From positions 1 through 9,839 of the forward strand of contig DATCXQ010000717.1 of NCBI GenBank assembly GCA_036565725.1: DNA of 9,839 nucleotides. Direction: 5' to 3'. The number at the start of each line of letters is the position of its first letter. The first letter of the stretch is position 1. Positions 1-6,736 of the stretch are shown here, piece by piece. The notes beneath the pieces are model-generated. The model searched no databases and was not told where the DNA came from. It saw only the letters and a list, made by a program, of their open reading frames with translations. A program made the position numbers and the translations under genes. Source of the stretch: JAJVID01 sp036565725. Lineage in GTDB: Bacteria > Acidobacteriota > Blastocatellia > RBC074.

Positions 1-435
1 GCCTACTTCGACACGATACCCGTCTCGAAGGAGCGCTACCAGAAACTCTCGGCGCCGGCGCAGAAGCAGATAGTCCAGGCGCTGCAGCGCATCCTCTCGC
101 CACTGCCGATGATGCGCTCGCCGCTCGTCCGCAGAGAGCGCGACCTGGACCGCGTCGAAAAGATCATCGAACTTTACGAGCCGTTCATCCTGCACAACGA
201 ATACGTCTTCGAGGCGCGGAACGTCGAACTGCTTTCAGCCGCGCTGCCGGAAGACGAGCGCGCCGCCTTCGGCTACGACGCGAACTATATCGACTGGTGG
301 GACTACTGGATCAACGTTCACATCCCGGCCCTGCGCAAATGGTCTTACCCGATCATCGAAGGCCGCCCGGTCGAAAACAAGACAAAGCGAGCGGTTCAAA
401 TGCAGACGCCCGAAGAGAGCGTCGCGGCAAGTTGA
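1..435 (+). CDS. C-terminal part of a fatty acyl-CoA reductase/SDR-like protein (5' end outside window)
   Basis: The frame is open from base 1 with no need for an internal start and ends at a TGA (433-435), so this is the last 144 residues of a larger protein. An ATG at 109 lies within the open frame and is probably not the start. Seen: a stretch with ELYEPFILHNEYVFEARN, followed by a C-terminal segment containing YIDWWDYWINVHIPALRKW. From family knowledge, an IDW..YW.N.H.PGLR-like tail after an 'ELY.PFI..N.YVF' segment is typical of the C-terminal part of bacterial long-chain acyl-CoA/acyl-ACP reductases of the NAD_binding_4 (male-sterility/FAR) group. The Rossmann core and catalytic Tyr-Lys are outside the window, so activity cannot be judged. 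The next gene is also a reductase, 31 bases downstream, which supports a joint role in reducing acyl thioesters to aldehyde or alcohol. The protein could also be a different SDR or a multidomain enzyme ending in this module. Confidence 0.62.
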   Translation, partial: AYFDTIPVSKERYQKLSAPAQKQIVQALQRILSPLPMMRSPLVRRERDLDRVEKIIELYEPFILHNEYVFEARNVELLSAALPEDERAAFGYDANYIDWWDYWINVHIPALRKWSYPIIEGRPVENKTKRAVQMQTPEESVAAS

Positions 436-466
436 ACGCGGCCCTGAATTCTTGCATCATCACTTT

Positions 467-1630
467 ATGGCAATCTTCCTGACCGGCTCGACCGGCTACG
501 TGGGAGCGCACGTCACTGCGCTCCTCCTCGAAAATTACAAAGACAAGCTCAACCTGCTCGTGCGCGCCCGTACCGAGCAGGAAGCCGCCGAGCGTTTGTG
601 GAAATCAATGCAACTCCACCTGGATTTCCCGCGCTTCTACGAACATCTACAATCGCGCGTCAACGTCTACTGCGGCGATCTGACCGAGGCGAAGTTTGGC
701 TTATCCGAAGCGAATTACCGCCGTCTGGTCGAGACTACCGATTCGGTCATACACTGCGCCGCATCGCTCAACCGCAAGAGCGAAAAGGTCTGCCTGAACG
801 TCAATCTGCGCGGCACGCTCGAAGTTATCAAAGCCGCGCAGGCCGCGCGCGATCTGCATGGGCTGAGAAGATTCAGCGACGTCTCGACCGTGGCCATCGC
901 CGGCCATCGCCTTAACGAGGTAGTCAAGGAAGACGAGGCGCTCGATTGGAACCGTTCCGATTACGACCCTTACGCGCGCACCAAGAAGTTCTGCGAGCAC
1001 ATGATCTCGGAACTGCTGCCCGACGTCCCGCACACGGTCTTTCGTCCGAGCATTATCCTGGGCGATTCGCGTTACGCCGAAACGACGCAGTTCGACATGG
1101 TGCGCGCGTTCGTGTTCCTCGCGGGATTGCCCGCGCTTCCCTTTCGCCCCACGGACAAAGTGGACATTGTCAACGTGGACTTCGTCGCCGAATCCATCGT
1201 CGCGATCCACCAGAAAGAGAAACCGAACCACGACATCTACCACCTCTCGTCCGGAGTCGATTCGCAGACTTTCAAAGAGTTGACCGACGCGCTGGCCGAA
1301 GCGCAGGGCAATCGCGGCCCCGTCTATCTGCCCGCGCTCGAAAAGCCGTTTACGCGGATCAATAACTGGCTGGCGGATAATTTGCGCGGCAACGCGCTCG
1401 GCTACGGCGCGACGCTGCTGAAGGTGTTCATTCCTTATCTGGTCTGGAACACGGTCTTCGACAACACGCGCATCTCGAGCGAGACGGGCAAGAAGCCTGC
1501 GCCATTTTCACGGTATAGTTATCCGTTGTTGAGATTCAGCAAGGCGAGAAATTTCGCCTATCCATACACGGATTGGCCGAGTGGCGCGCCACAGAATATC
1601 CTGCCTGCGGCGGTTCCGGCATCGAGATAA
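467..1630 (+). CDS. Thioester reductase-like SDR (NAD_binding_4 family)
   Basis: A 387-residue extended short-chain dehydrogenase. The N-terminus opens with the nucleotide-binding motif TGSTGYVG (residues 6-13; TGxxGxxG). A GDL motif follows near residue 75, then IHCAA, a Ser-Thr pair at about 140-141 and the catalytic YARTK (Tyr169, Lys173), then FRPSIILGDS, which is typical of the thioester reductase/male-sterility branch. These enzymes use NAD(P)H to reduce an acyl thioester (acyl-ACP or acyl-CoA) to aldehyde or alcohol, or act on related 3-hydroxy/keto substrates; the substrate is not evident. No signal peptide is visible; probably cytosolic. A TTG in frame at 452 would add MHHHF, but the Rossmann fold starts immediately after ATG 467 (MAIFLTG), which is the natural start. 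Neither start has a clear Shine-Dalgarno site. It follows another reductase C-terminus by 31 bases, suggesting one transcript. The family call is firm; the substrate is unknown. Confidence 0.8.
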   Translation: MAIFLTGSTGYVGAHVTALLLENYKDKLNLLVRARTEQEAAERLWKSMQLHLDFPRFYEHLQSRVNVYCGDLTEAKFGLSEANYRRLVETTDSVIHCAASLNRKSEKVCLNVNLRGTLEVIKAAQAARDLHGLRRFSDVSTVAIAGHRLNEVVKEDEALDWNRSDYDPYARTKKFCEHMISELLPDVPHTVFRPSIILGDSRYAETTQFDMVRAFVFLAGLPALPFRPTDKVDIVNVDFVAESIVAIHQKEKPNHDIYHLSSGVDSQTFKELTDALAEAQGNRGPVYLPALEKPFTRINNWLADNLRGNALGYGATLLKVFIPYLVWNTVFDNTRISSETGKKPAPFSRYSYPLLRFSKARNFAYPYTDWPSGAPQNILPAAVPASR

Positions 1631-1668
1631 CCCGAAGTTAGGCGGCGATGGCATCAGAGGATTACTGA

Positions 1669-1965
1669 ATGGAAGACAAGGAAGCAAGGGACGCGAGATT
1701 GCTGACAGAGCAAGAACGGAAGGAACTATGTAAGATACTCTTCAATGCGCTGCTAGAAATAAGAATGCTTTGCCGGGAAGGTAAAGCGGAACAGGCTGCA
1801 GACATCGTGGACGCTTTCCACAATTTGCCAATATACCTATGGAGCGACAAGTTTAGCCTGAGTTTGTTCCGAAGGTTTTTAGAGGAATACCAGCAAAAGT
1901 ACCAGGAGGACGAGTGCTATAATTATGTAAAGATGCTTGATGAGATAATTAGAGAAGGACCCTGA
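1669..1965 (+). CDS. Small uncharacterised protein, 98 residues
   Basis: I do not assign a function. The start is supported by AGAGG at 1656-1660, eight bases before the ATG. The protein is soluble, charged and probably all-helical: an N-terminal Lys/Glu/Arg-rich helix (EDKEARDARLLTEQERKEL), a helix with EGKAEQAADIVDAFHNLP, then aromatic and acidic C-terminal helices (RFLEEYQQKY, YVKMLDEI). There is no signal peptide or membrane segment. The AFHNLP core with a helical tail reminds me of short hypothetical proteins scattered in soil bacteria, but I cannot name a family. Codon use is clearly more AT-rich than in the biosynthetic genes on both sides (codons such as ATA, AGA, TTG, TAT, AAT), which with the following toxin-antitoxin-like pair suggests acquired DNA. 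It could be an accessory of that pair or independent. Confidence 0.6.
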   Translation: MEDKEARDARLLTEQERKELCKILFNALLEIRMLCREGKAEQAADIVDAFHNLPIYLWSDKFSLSLFRRFLEEYQQKYQEDECYNYVKMLDEIIREGP

Positions 1966-2016
1966 CTATGATATTGTCAGCTATCAAGGCTATGAGCCCT
2001 GCATAGGAGACACACG

Positions 2017-2247
2017 ATGGATTTAACGGAACGCATCACTATTGATCCCGAGATTTGTCATGGCAAGCCGACCATTCGCGGGCTGCGTTACTCGGTGGAG
2101 ACCATCCTGGAACTGCTCAGTTCAGGAATGACCATCGAGGAAATTCTGGCTGACTATGAAGACCTCGAAAGGGAGGATATTCTTGCGGCGCTGGCCTTTG
2201 CTACACGGCTTAGCCGGATCAAACGCATCGAATCTGCTTTGGTATGA
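2017..2247 (+). CDS. DUF433 antitoxin-like protein
   Basis: A 76-residue protein matching the DUF433 pattern across nearly its full length. After an N-terminal segment ending in DPEICHGKPTIRG (about residues 10-22) come a helix with SVETILELLSSGM, then TIEEILADYEDL and EDILAALAFA (to about residue 62). Family knowledge: DUF433 proteins are small, HTH-like and commonly encoded just upstream of a PIN-like DUF5615 protein, so they are regarded as antitoxins that bind the toxin and probably their own operator. AGGAGA at 2005-2010, six bases before the ATG, is a good ribosome site. The stop overlaps the next start as ATGA (2244-2247), so the two are translationally coupled, as expected for a toxin-antitoxin pair. 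Toxin neutralisation is inferred, not shown. A 51-base gap upstream could hold a promoter, but I see no convincing -35/-10 boxes. Confidence 0.85.
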   Translation: MDLTERITIDPEICHGKPTIRGLRYSVETILELLSSGMTIEEILADYEDLEREDILAALAFATRLSRIKRIESALV

Positions 2248-2597
2248 AGTTTCTGGTTGACGCGCAACTCCCCCGCCGACTGACGGCGCTGCTGCAACGC
2301 GGGGGGCATGACGCGATACACACGCTGGATTTGCCGCTCGGCAATCGCACAACGGATACGATTATCAACCAAATATCCCTCAGCGAACAACGGGTTGTCG
2401 TGACAAAGGACGCCGACTTCGTTGACTCGTTTCTGTTGCGACAAGAGCCGTGGAAGCTCTTGCTCGTCTCGACCGGAAACATCCGCAATGCTGAGTTGAT
2501 AGCCTTGCTCCTGGCGAATATTGAAAAGATCAGCGAGGGTTTCGGTGTGTTCGATTTCATCGAGATCAATCAAACAGAGTTGATCTTTCACTCCTAA
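2244..2597 (+). CDS. DUF5615 PIN-like protein, probable toxin partner
   Basis: A 117-residue protein with the DUF5615 layout: N-terminal MKFLVDAQLP (Asp6), GHDAIHT near residues 21-27, an acidic Asp38 in the NRTTD segment, and VVVTKDADF with Asp56 and Asp58, followed by hydrophobic strands (LLLVSTGN) and a C-terminal helix plus strand. PIN-like domains use such clustered acidic residues to bind Mg/Mn and cut RNA; here the four Asp positions look intact, so the protein is potentially an active RNase. Its ATG overlaps the DUF433 stop by four bases and has no separate strong Shine-Dalgarno site, which fits translation coupled to the antitoxin. Together the two form a putative type II toxin-antitoxin module. 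Toxicity is inferred from family context only; many chromosomal DUF433/DUF5615 pairs have no tested phenotype. Confidence 0.83.
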   Translation: MKFLVDAQLPRRLTALLQRGGHDAIHTLDLPLGNRTTDTIINQISLSEQRVVVTKDADFVDSFLLRQEPWKLLLVSTGNIRNAELIALLLANIEKISEGFGVFDFIEINQTELIFHS

Positions 2598-2627
2598 AGC
2601 CGCTTTACATTTTCTGAGGAACGCAGG

Positions 2628-4052
2628 ATGAGCATGGATTTAGCTCTTGAGGCCTGGGTTTCAGGCTTGATCGAGCTGTCGAAATTCAAATGGATGTTGG
2701 GCGCGGGCCGCCGATGGCAGCCGGGCGATAAGTTGAAACTCTTCTTCACCGGTTACAACGGCACGCGCAACACAGGCGCAGACGTGCGCGTGGAGGAGAT
2801 GCTGCGCCAGGTCAATCACATCCTCGGCCCGGACAAATGCGAGCTGAGCGTGTTGACGCAGAACTTCCAACTGACCGACGGCTATTTCAAAAGCGTCAGG
2901 CAGGTCTATCTGCCCGACCTCTTCCCGCCGATGCTGTGGCGCGAAGTGCCTAAATTCGACGGCGTGGTCGCCTGCGAAGGCTCGCAGTTCAAGAGCAAAT
3001 TCGCCAACGCGTTGACGACGATGATGATTGGCTCTCTGGGCATCGCCGCGGCGCAGAATAAATTGTCGGTCAGTTACGGCGCCGAGGCGGGTTACATGGA
3101 CCCGATGATCGCCAAGATGGTCGCGCGCTACTGCAAAGATTCGTTCGTCATCACTCGCAACCCCGAATCACAAACTGTGCTCGGCAAGCTCGGCGTTTCG
3201 ACCGAACTCGGCACAGACACCGCCTGGACGTTCGAGCCGCCCCAGCCCTATGGTGATGACTACGGCGATGATCTGTTGCGTAAACACGGCTGGGACGGAT
3301 CTACGCCTGCGCTGGTCGTCTGCCCGATCAATCCCTTCTGGTGGCCGGTGAAGGCGTCGGTGGCAAAATACGGGGCCAAGTTGCTGACTGGCGCCTATCA
3401 GGAGAGCCATTATCGCAAGTTCTACTTCCACAACGCCGGGCCGGAGGTCGAGCGCAAGTACGACTTTTACCTGACGGCGATGGCCAAGGCCGTCGAGCGA
3501 TTCCGCCGCGACAACCGCATCTTCGTCATCCTGGTGGCGATGGAGATGCTCGACACGAGGGCTTGCAAGAGAGTGGCCGACAAGTTAGGCGGCGGCGTCC
3601 CGATCTTCTCGTCTGCCGATTACGACATGTATCAACTGGTCAGCCTGCTGCGACGCTGCCACCTGATGGTCTCGTCGCGCTTTCACGGCATCGTGACATG
3701 CATGCCCGCGATGGTCGCGTCGGCAGGCGTGACGATGGACGAGCGCATCCACAACCTGATGCATGAGCGCGGCCACCGGGACTTGTTGCTGACTGTAGAC
3801 GACCCCGAATTGGAAGAGAAACTGGTCGTTATTATGGGCAAGCTGCTCAAAGAGAGCGAAGCCATCCGCGACGGCGTCGGCAAAACGGTGGCGAAGAATT
3901 TGAGAGTCATGGCGAAAATGGGCGTCTACTTCGAAGAACACTTGCAGCGTCGCTACCCCGAATTCCCGATCCGCAAAGGGTTGCAGAATTGGGAAGATTA
4001 TCTGCCGCCGCTGAGCCCGAATCTGCGAAAGCTCCTTGAAAACTATGGTTAG
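2628..4052 (+). CDS. Polysaccharide pyruvyl transferase family protein
   Basis: A 474-residue protein with both ends of the PF04230 signature. Near the N-terminus is GYNGTRNTGADVRVEEM (about 42-58), corresponding to the 'GxxNxGD' donor-side motif, with Ala-Asp in place of Gly-Asp. Near the C-terminus is VSSRFHGI (349-355, His353) followed by VTMDERIHNL (Asp371, Arg373), the usual SRFH...D.R block. Family members (CsaB, WcaK, AmsJ type) transfer pyruvate from phosphoenolpyruvate to sugars of exopolysaccharide or cell-wall polymers as ketals; the fold resembles GT-B glycosyltransferases, so some members may do other chemistry. No signal peptide or membrane helix is evident. GAGGA at 2616-2620 lies seven bases before ATG 2628; a second ATG at 2634 is possible. 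The stop codon's last base is also the first base of the octamer inverted repeat downstream. Its place next to acyl genes suggests modification of a glycolipid, but that is inference. Confidence 0.8.
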   Translation: MSMDLALEAWVSGLIELSKFKWMLGAGRRWQPGDKLKLFFTGYNGTRNTGADVRVEEMLRQVNHILGPDKCELSVLTQNFQLTDGYFKSVRQVYLPDLFPPMLWREVPKFDGVVACEGSQFKSKFANALTTMMIGSLGIAAAQNKLSVSYGAEAGYMDPMIAKMVARYCKDSFVITRNPESQTVLGKLGVSTELGTDTAWTFEPPQPYGDDYGDDLLRKHGWDGSTPALVVCPINPFWWPVKASVAKYGAKLLTGAYQESHYRKFYFHNAGPEVERKYDFYLTAMAKAVERFRRDNRIFVILVAMEMLDTRACKRVADKLGGGVPIFSSADYDMYQLVSLLRRCHLMVSSRFHGIVTCMPAMVASAGVTMDERIHNLMHERGHRDLLLTVDDPELEEKLVVIMGKLLKESEAIRDGVGKTVAKNLRVMAKMGVYFEEHLQRRYPEFPIRKGLQNWEDYLPPLSPNLRKLLENYG

Positions 4053-4213
4053 CCACAGAGACACAGAGACACAGAGAGGGAAAGACAAGGAGACAAGGAG
4101 AGGGGGAGACAAGGAGACAAGGTGGTTCTTGCTTCTCGTATTCCCGCTTCCTTGTCTCCTTGTCTCCCCCTCTCCTTGTCTCCTTGTCTCTGTGTCTGCG
4201 GTGGCTCTGTGGC
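4052..4213 (+). repeat. Long inverted repeat built of 8-bp units
   Basis: A 162-bp palindromic element fills nearly the whole gap between the pyruvyl transferase stop and the acyl ligase start. Outer ends GCCACAGAG (4052-4060) and CTCTGTGGC (4205-4213) are exact inverted repeats. Inside, two 40-bp arms match perfectly: 4083-4122 reads agacaagg, agacaagg, agaggggg, agacaagg, agacaagg; 4150-4189 is its exact reverse complement. The loop is 27 bases (4123-4149). Between the left outer end and the arm sit two acacagag units (4061-4076). Arms are polypurine on one strand except for one cytosine per unit in most units. No T-tract follows, so it is not a classical intrinsic terminator. No flanking duplication is visible. 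It may be a REP- or MITE-like mobile palindrome; transcribed, it would form a very stable stem. Confidence 0.9.
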
Positions 4214-4229
4214 AAAATTTGGTTTCATA

Positions 4230-5885
4230 ATGAACTTCATCGAGAACATCCTTCATCGTCTAAACCAGGAACCAAATCGCCCTGTCCTGCGCGAAGCGCG
4301 CGAGGGGAAATTCGGCGCCGCCACTTGCGCCGATCTGCTCGCGCAAATCCGCGCCGCGCGAACATTCATTCGCCGGTCGGGGCTGAATAAAGGCGACCGC
4401 GTCGGATTGCTCGCGCCGAACAGCATTCGCTGGACGGCCCTGGATTTGGCGCTGACGGCTGAAGGCGTCATCGTTGTCCCGCTCTACTCGCGCCAGGCGC
4501 CGAACGAGCTTGTCAATATGCTCAAAGATTGCGGCGCGGCGATGGTCTGCTGCGGCGACGAGGCTTTGCGAGACGGCCTCGCGAAGAACTGGCCCGACGC
4601 CCCGCCGCTGAAACTCTTCGACGAGGTCTTCGCCACAGAGGCTTCAAACGAGATCGCCGACGAGCCGATTAAGCTCGATGATTCGGATGTCGTCACGATC
4701 ATCTACACTTCGGGCACGTCGGGCGAGCCGAAGGGCGTGATGCTAACCGCCGGCGGAGTGACGTTTATGCTCGACCGCACGGGGATGCGGTTGGATCAAT
4801 TGATGGAGGGCGCGACGGAGACGGCGCCGGATCAGGTCTTCCATTATCTTCCCTGCTGCTTCGCCGGTTCGTGGATTCTGCTGCTGAGTTGCCTGTCGCG
4901 CAACAGCCTGCTCACGCTCTCGACCGATCTGACCAAGCTGGCCGACGAGTTGAAAATGGCCTCGCCGCAATACTTCCTGAACGTTCCGACGCTTCTGGAA
5001 CGGATTCGCGGCGGCGTCGAAAGTCAGATCGCGCAGAAGCCCGGGTTGATTCAGACCATATATCGCAAAGGCAAGGAAGGCTGGCTGCGACAATACGAAG
5101 GCAAAGGCCCGGCGGGCCTCTGGTTCGCGATCGCCAACGCGCTGATCTTCTCTTCGATCAAGCAGAAGATCGGGCCTGATTTGAAGGCGCTGATCTGCGG
5201 CTCGGCGCCGCTGGCGAAAGAGACACAGATGTTTTTCTCGATGCTCGGCGTCCGAGTGCTGCAAGTTTACGGATTGACCGAGACGACGGCGATTTGCACG
5301 ATGGACGACCCTCGCTATTTCACGCCGGGCCGCGTAGGCCCCGCGATCCCCGGCGTCGAGATGCGGCTCGGCGAAGGCGATGAAATTCTGGTTCATGGGC
5401 CGAATGTCTTCGCGGGTTATTGGAACAAGCCAGAAGCGACGGCGAAGGCTTTCGACGACGGTTGGTTTCGCACCGGCGACCAGGGCGAAGTCGACGAGAA
5501 TGGCAATTGGGCCATCGTCGGTCGCATCAAGAACCTGATTATTCTCAATTCGGGCCACAACATCGCGCCCGAACCGATCGAAGAAAAGGTCTTGTTCAAC
5601 CTTGCCGGGGCGCAGCAATGCGTGGTGATGGGCAACGGGCGAGGTTTCCTGACTGCGCTCATCACCGGCGACGTCGGTCATCAACATGTCGAGAAGGCCC
5701 TGGAGACGGTCAACGCCCAACTGCCGCATTACAAACGCATCCGCGCTTTCCACATTGATAAGGAGCCGATGACGATCGAGGGCGGATTGTTGACGGCTAA
5801 CGGCAAATTGCGGCGCGATGCGATCGCGGCCCATTTCGAGCGCGAAGTCAACGCGCTCTATCAAAAAACAACTGAGAAGGCATGA
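4230..5885 (+). CDS. AMP-forming long-chain acyl-CoA synthetase-like ligase
   Basis: A 551-residue ANL-superfamily enzyme that activates a carboxylic acid as acyl-AMP and normally passes it to CoA. All core motifs are present: the P-loop-like YTSGTSGEPKG (159-169), YGLTET (347-352), GWFRTGD (411-417; Asp417 binds the ribose), VGRIKN (Arg432) and C-terminal NGKLRR with the catalytic Lys526. The substrate range is not evident, but the length and the LLILNSGHNIAPEPIE-like linker region resemble fatty acyl-CoA ligases. An upstream in-frame GTG at 4122 would add 36 residues encoded by the octamer repeat (Ser/Leu/Pro/Cys-rich) and is spurious; the family-like N-terminus begins at ATG 4230. The 16 bases between repeat and ATG contain no clear Shine-Dalgarno site. 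Its stop overlaps the next gene as ATGA, so the two are co-translated. It probably supplies an activated acyl chain to the hydratase and KAS III downstream (inference). Confidence 0.88.
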   Translation: MNFIENILHRLNQEPNRPVLREAREGKFGAATCADLLAQIRAARTFIRRSGLNKGDRVGLLAPNSIRWTALDLALTAEGVIVVPLYSRQAPNELVNMLKDCGAAMVCCGDEALRDGLAKNWPDAPPLKLFDEVFATEASNEIADEPIKLDDSDVVTIIYTSGTSGEPKGVMLTAGGVTFMLDRTGMRLDQLMEGATETAPDQVFHYLPCCFAGSWILLLSCLSRNSLLTLSTDLTKLADELKMASPQYFLNVPTLLERIRGGVESQIAQKPGLIQTIYRKGKEGWLRQYEGKGPAGLWFAIANALIFSSIKQKIGPDLKALICGSAPLAKETQMFFSMLGVRVLQVYGLTETTAICTMDDPRYFTPGRVGPAIPGVEMRLGEGDEILVHGPNVFAGYWNKPEATAKAFDDGWFRTGDQGEVDENGNWAIVGRIKNLIILNSGHNIAPEPIEEKVLFNLAGAQQCVVMGNGRGFLTALITGDVGHQHVEKALETVNAQLPHYKRIRAFHIDKEPMTIEGGLLTANGKLRRDAIAAHFEREVNALYQKTTEKA

Positions 5886-6685
5886 AAAGTTTTCAAGGCG
5901 AAACTCTATCGTGGGAACTGAGTGACGGCTGCATCGAACTTGCTCTGCATCGAGAGCCCTGCAATGAGATCGGTACAAAAACCCACGAAGAGCTTGAGAA
6001 ATTCGTTGAAGCTCACGAGACGCTGAAGGACGAAGCGCATGCGCTGATAATTTACAGTTCAATGAAAGCCGGCTTCTGCGCCGGCGCCGATCTGCGCGAG
6101 CTCTACTTTGGCGCGAAAGATATGGGGTACGACAAGGCCGCGCCGCTGGTCCGCGATTTCCTCAACCGAATTCATCGTGTGGCGAACGTGATTGACGCAT
6201 CGCCGCTCACCACCATCGCGGCGGTTCATGGCGTCACTTTCGGCGGCGGGTTCGAGCTTGCGCTGCTCTGCGATCTGATTATCGCTGACAAGACTGCGCG
6301 TTTCTGTTTTCCCGAATTGCGTCTTGGTTTGATCCCGGGCTTCGGAGGCGTTCCGCGCCTGAAGCGCGATCTGGGCAACGCCGTCGTGCGCGACCTGCTG
6401 TTGACGGGGCGCAGCGTCAACGCGACGAAGGCTCAGAACGTCGGATTGATCAGCCAGGTCGTGGCCGAAGGCGCCGCGCTCAAGGTCGCGCGGCTCACGG
6501 CGGCGCAGGTCAAAAAATTCGACCGCGCGACGAGCGCGGCGGCGAAGCGTTTTTTAAAACCGGTTCCATACGCCGAATTGCGGCAGGAGATTGAAATTTT
6601 CTGCGAATTGTTCACCAGACCCGCCGTCGAAGCCGGGCTGCGCAAGTTCGTCGAAAGCTCCGATGCGCTTCCTTACTTGCCATAA
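5882..6685 (+). CDS. Enoyl-CoA hydratase/isomerase family protein
   Basis: A 267-residue crotonase-fold protein of usual length. Seen: the first oxyanion-hole segment AGFCAGADLRE (about 64-74), the second in VTFGGGFELALLCDLIIA (about 118-135), and PELRLGLIPGFGG (about 144-156). The two glutamates that act as acid/base in rat mitochondrial enoyl-CoA hydratase (Glu144 and Glu164) correspond to Glu125 and Glu145 here, with the same 20-residue spacing, so hydratase chemistry (2-enoyl-CoA to 3-hydroxyacyl-CoA, or the reverse) is plausible. The C-terminal half is more divergent and ends in SSDALPYLP. The start overlaps the ligase stop (ATGA at 5882-5885), indicating coupling and a shared substrate flow from acyl-CoA. 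It could serve beta-oxidation, but the next genes are synthetic (KAS III, ACP). Isomerase or other crotonase chemistry cannot be excluded. Confidence 0.86.
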   Translation: MKSFQGETLSWELSDGCIELALHREPCNEIGTKTHEELEKFVEAHETLKDEAHALIIYSSMKAGFCAGADLRELYFGAKDMGYDKAAPLVRDFLNRIHRVANVIDASPLTTIAAVHGVTFGGGFELALLCDLIIADKTARFCFPELRLGLIPGFGGVPRLKRDLGNAVVRDLLLTGRSVNATKAQNVGLISQVVAEGAALKVARLTAAQVKKFDRATSAAAKRFLKPVPYAELRQEIEIFCELFTRPAVEAGLRKFVESSDALPYLP

Positions 6686-6736
6686 TCCGGTTTCTGGTCG
6701 AAAGTAGACAGACCGCACCTTCAAAGGAGTTTAGAC

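Noticed and set aside
452..466. TTG start giving an N-terminal MHHHF extension on the SDR
   Set aside because: The Rossmann fold motif begins directly after ATG 467, and the extra residues have no family counterpart; no ribosome site favours 452.
2596..2612. Small palindrome TAAAG-CCG-CTTTA followed by ATTTT after the DUF5615 stop, as a terminator
   Set aside because: The stem is only five AT-rich base pairs, with a weak T-run; too little to support an intrinsic terminator.
4083..4122. Triplex (H-DNA) mirror repeat
   Set aside because: The arm is purine-rich but is not a mirror repeat and carries a cytosine in four of its five units; the evident symmetry is inverted, favouring a hairpin or cruciform.
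4052..4213. CRISPR-like or IS-end interpretation of the octamer repeats
   Set aside because: There are no regularly spaced unique spacers, no cas or transposase gene nearby and no visible target-site duplication; units are directly adjacent and folded into one palindrome.
4743..6062. A 439-codon open frame on the minus strand across the ligase and hydratase genes
   Set aside because: It is antisense to two genes with complete family motifs, is Arg/Gln-rich without recognisable domains, and crosses their junction; it is a by-product of high GC codon use.
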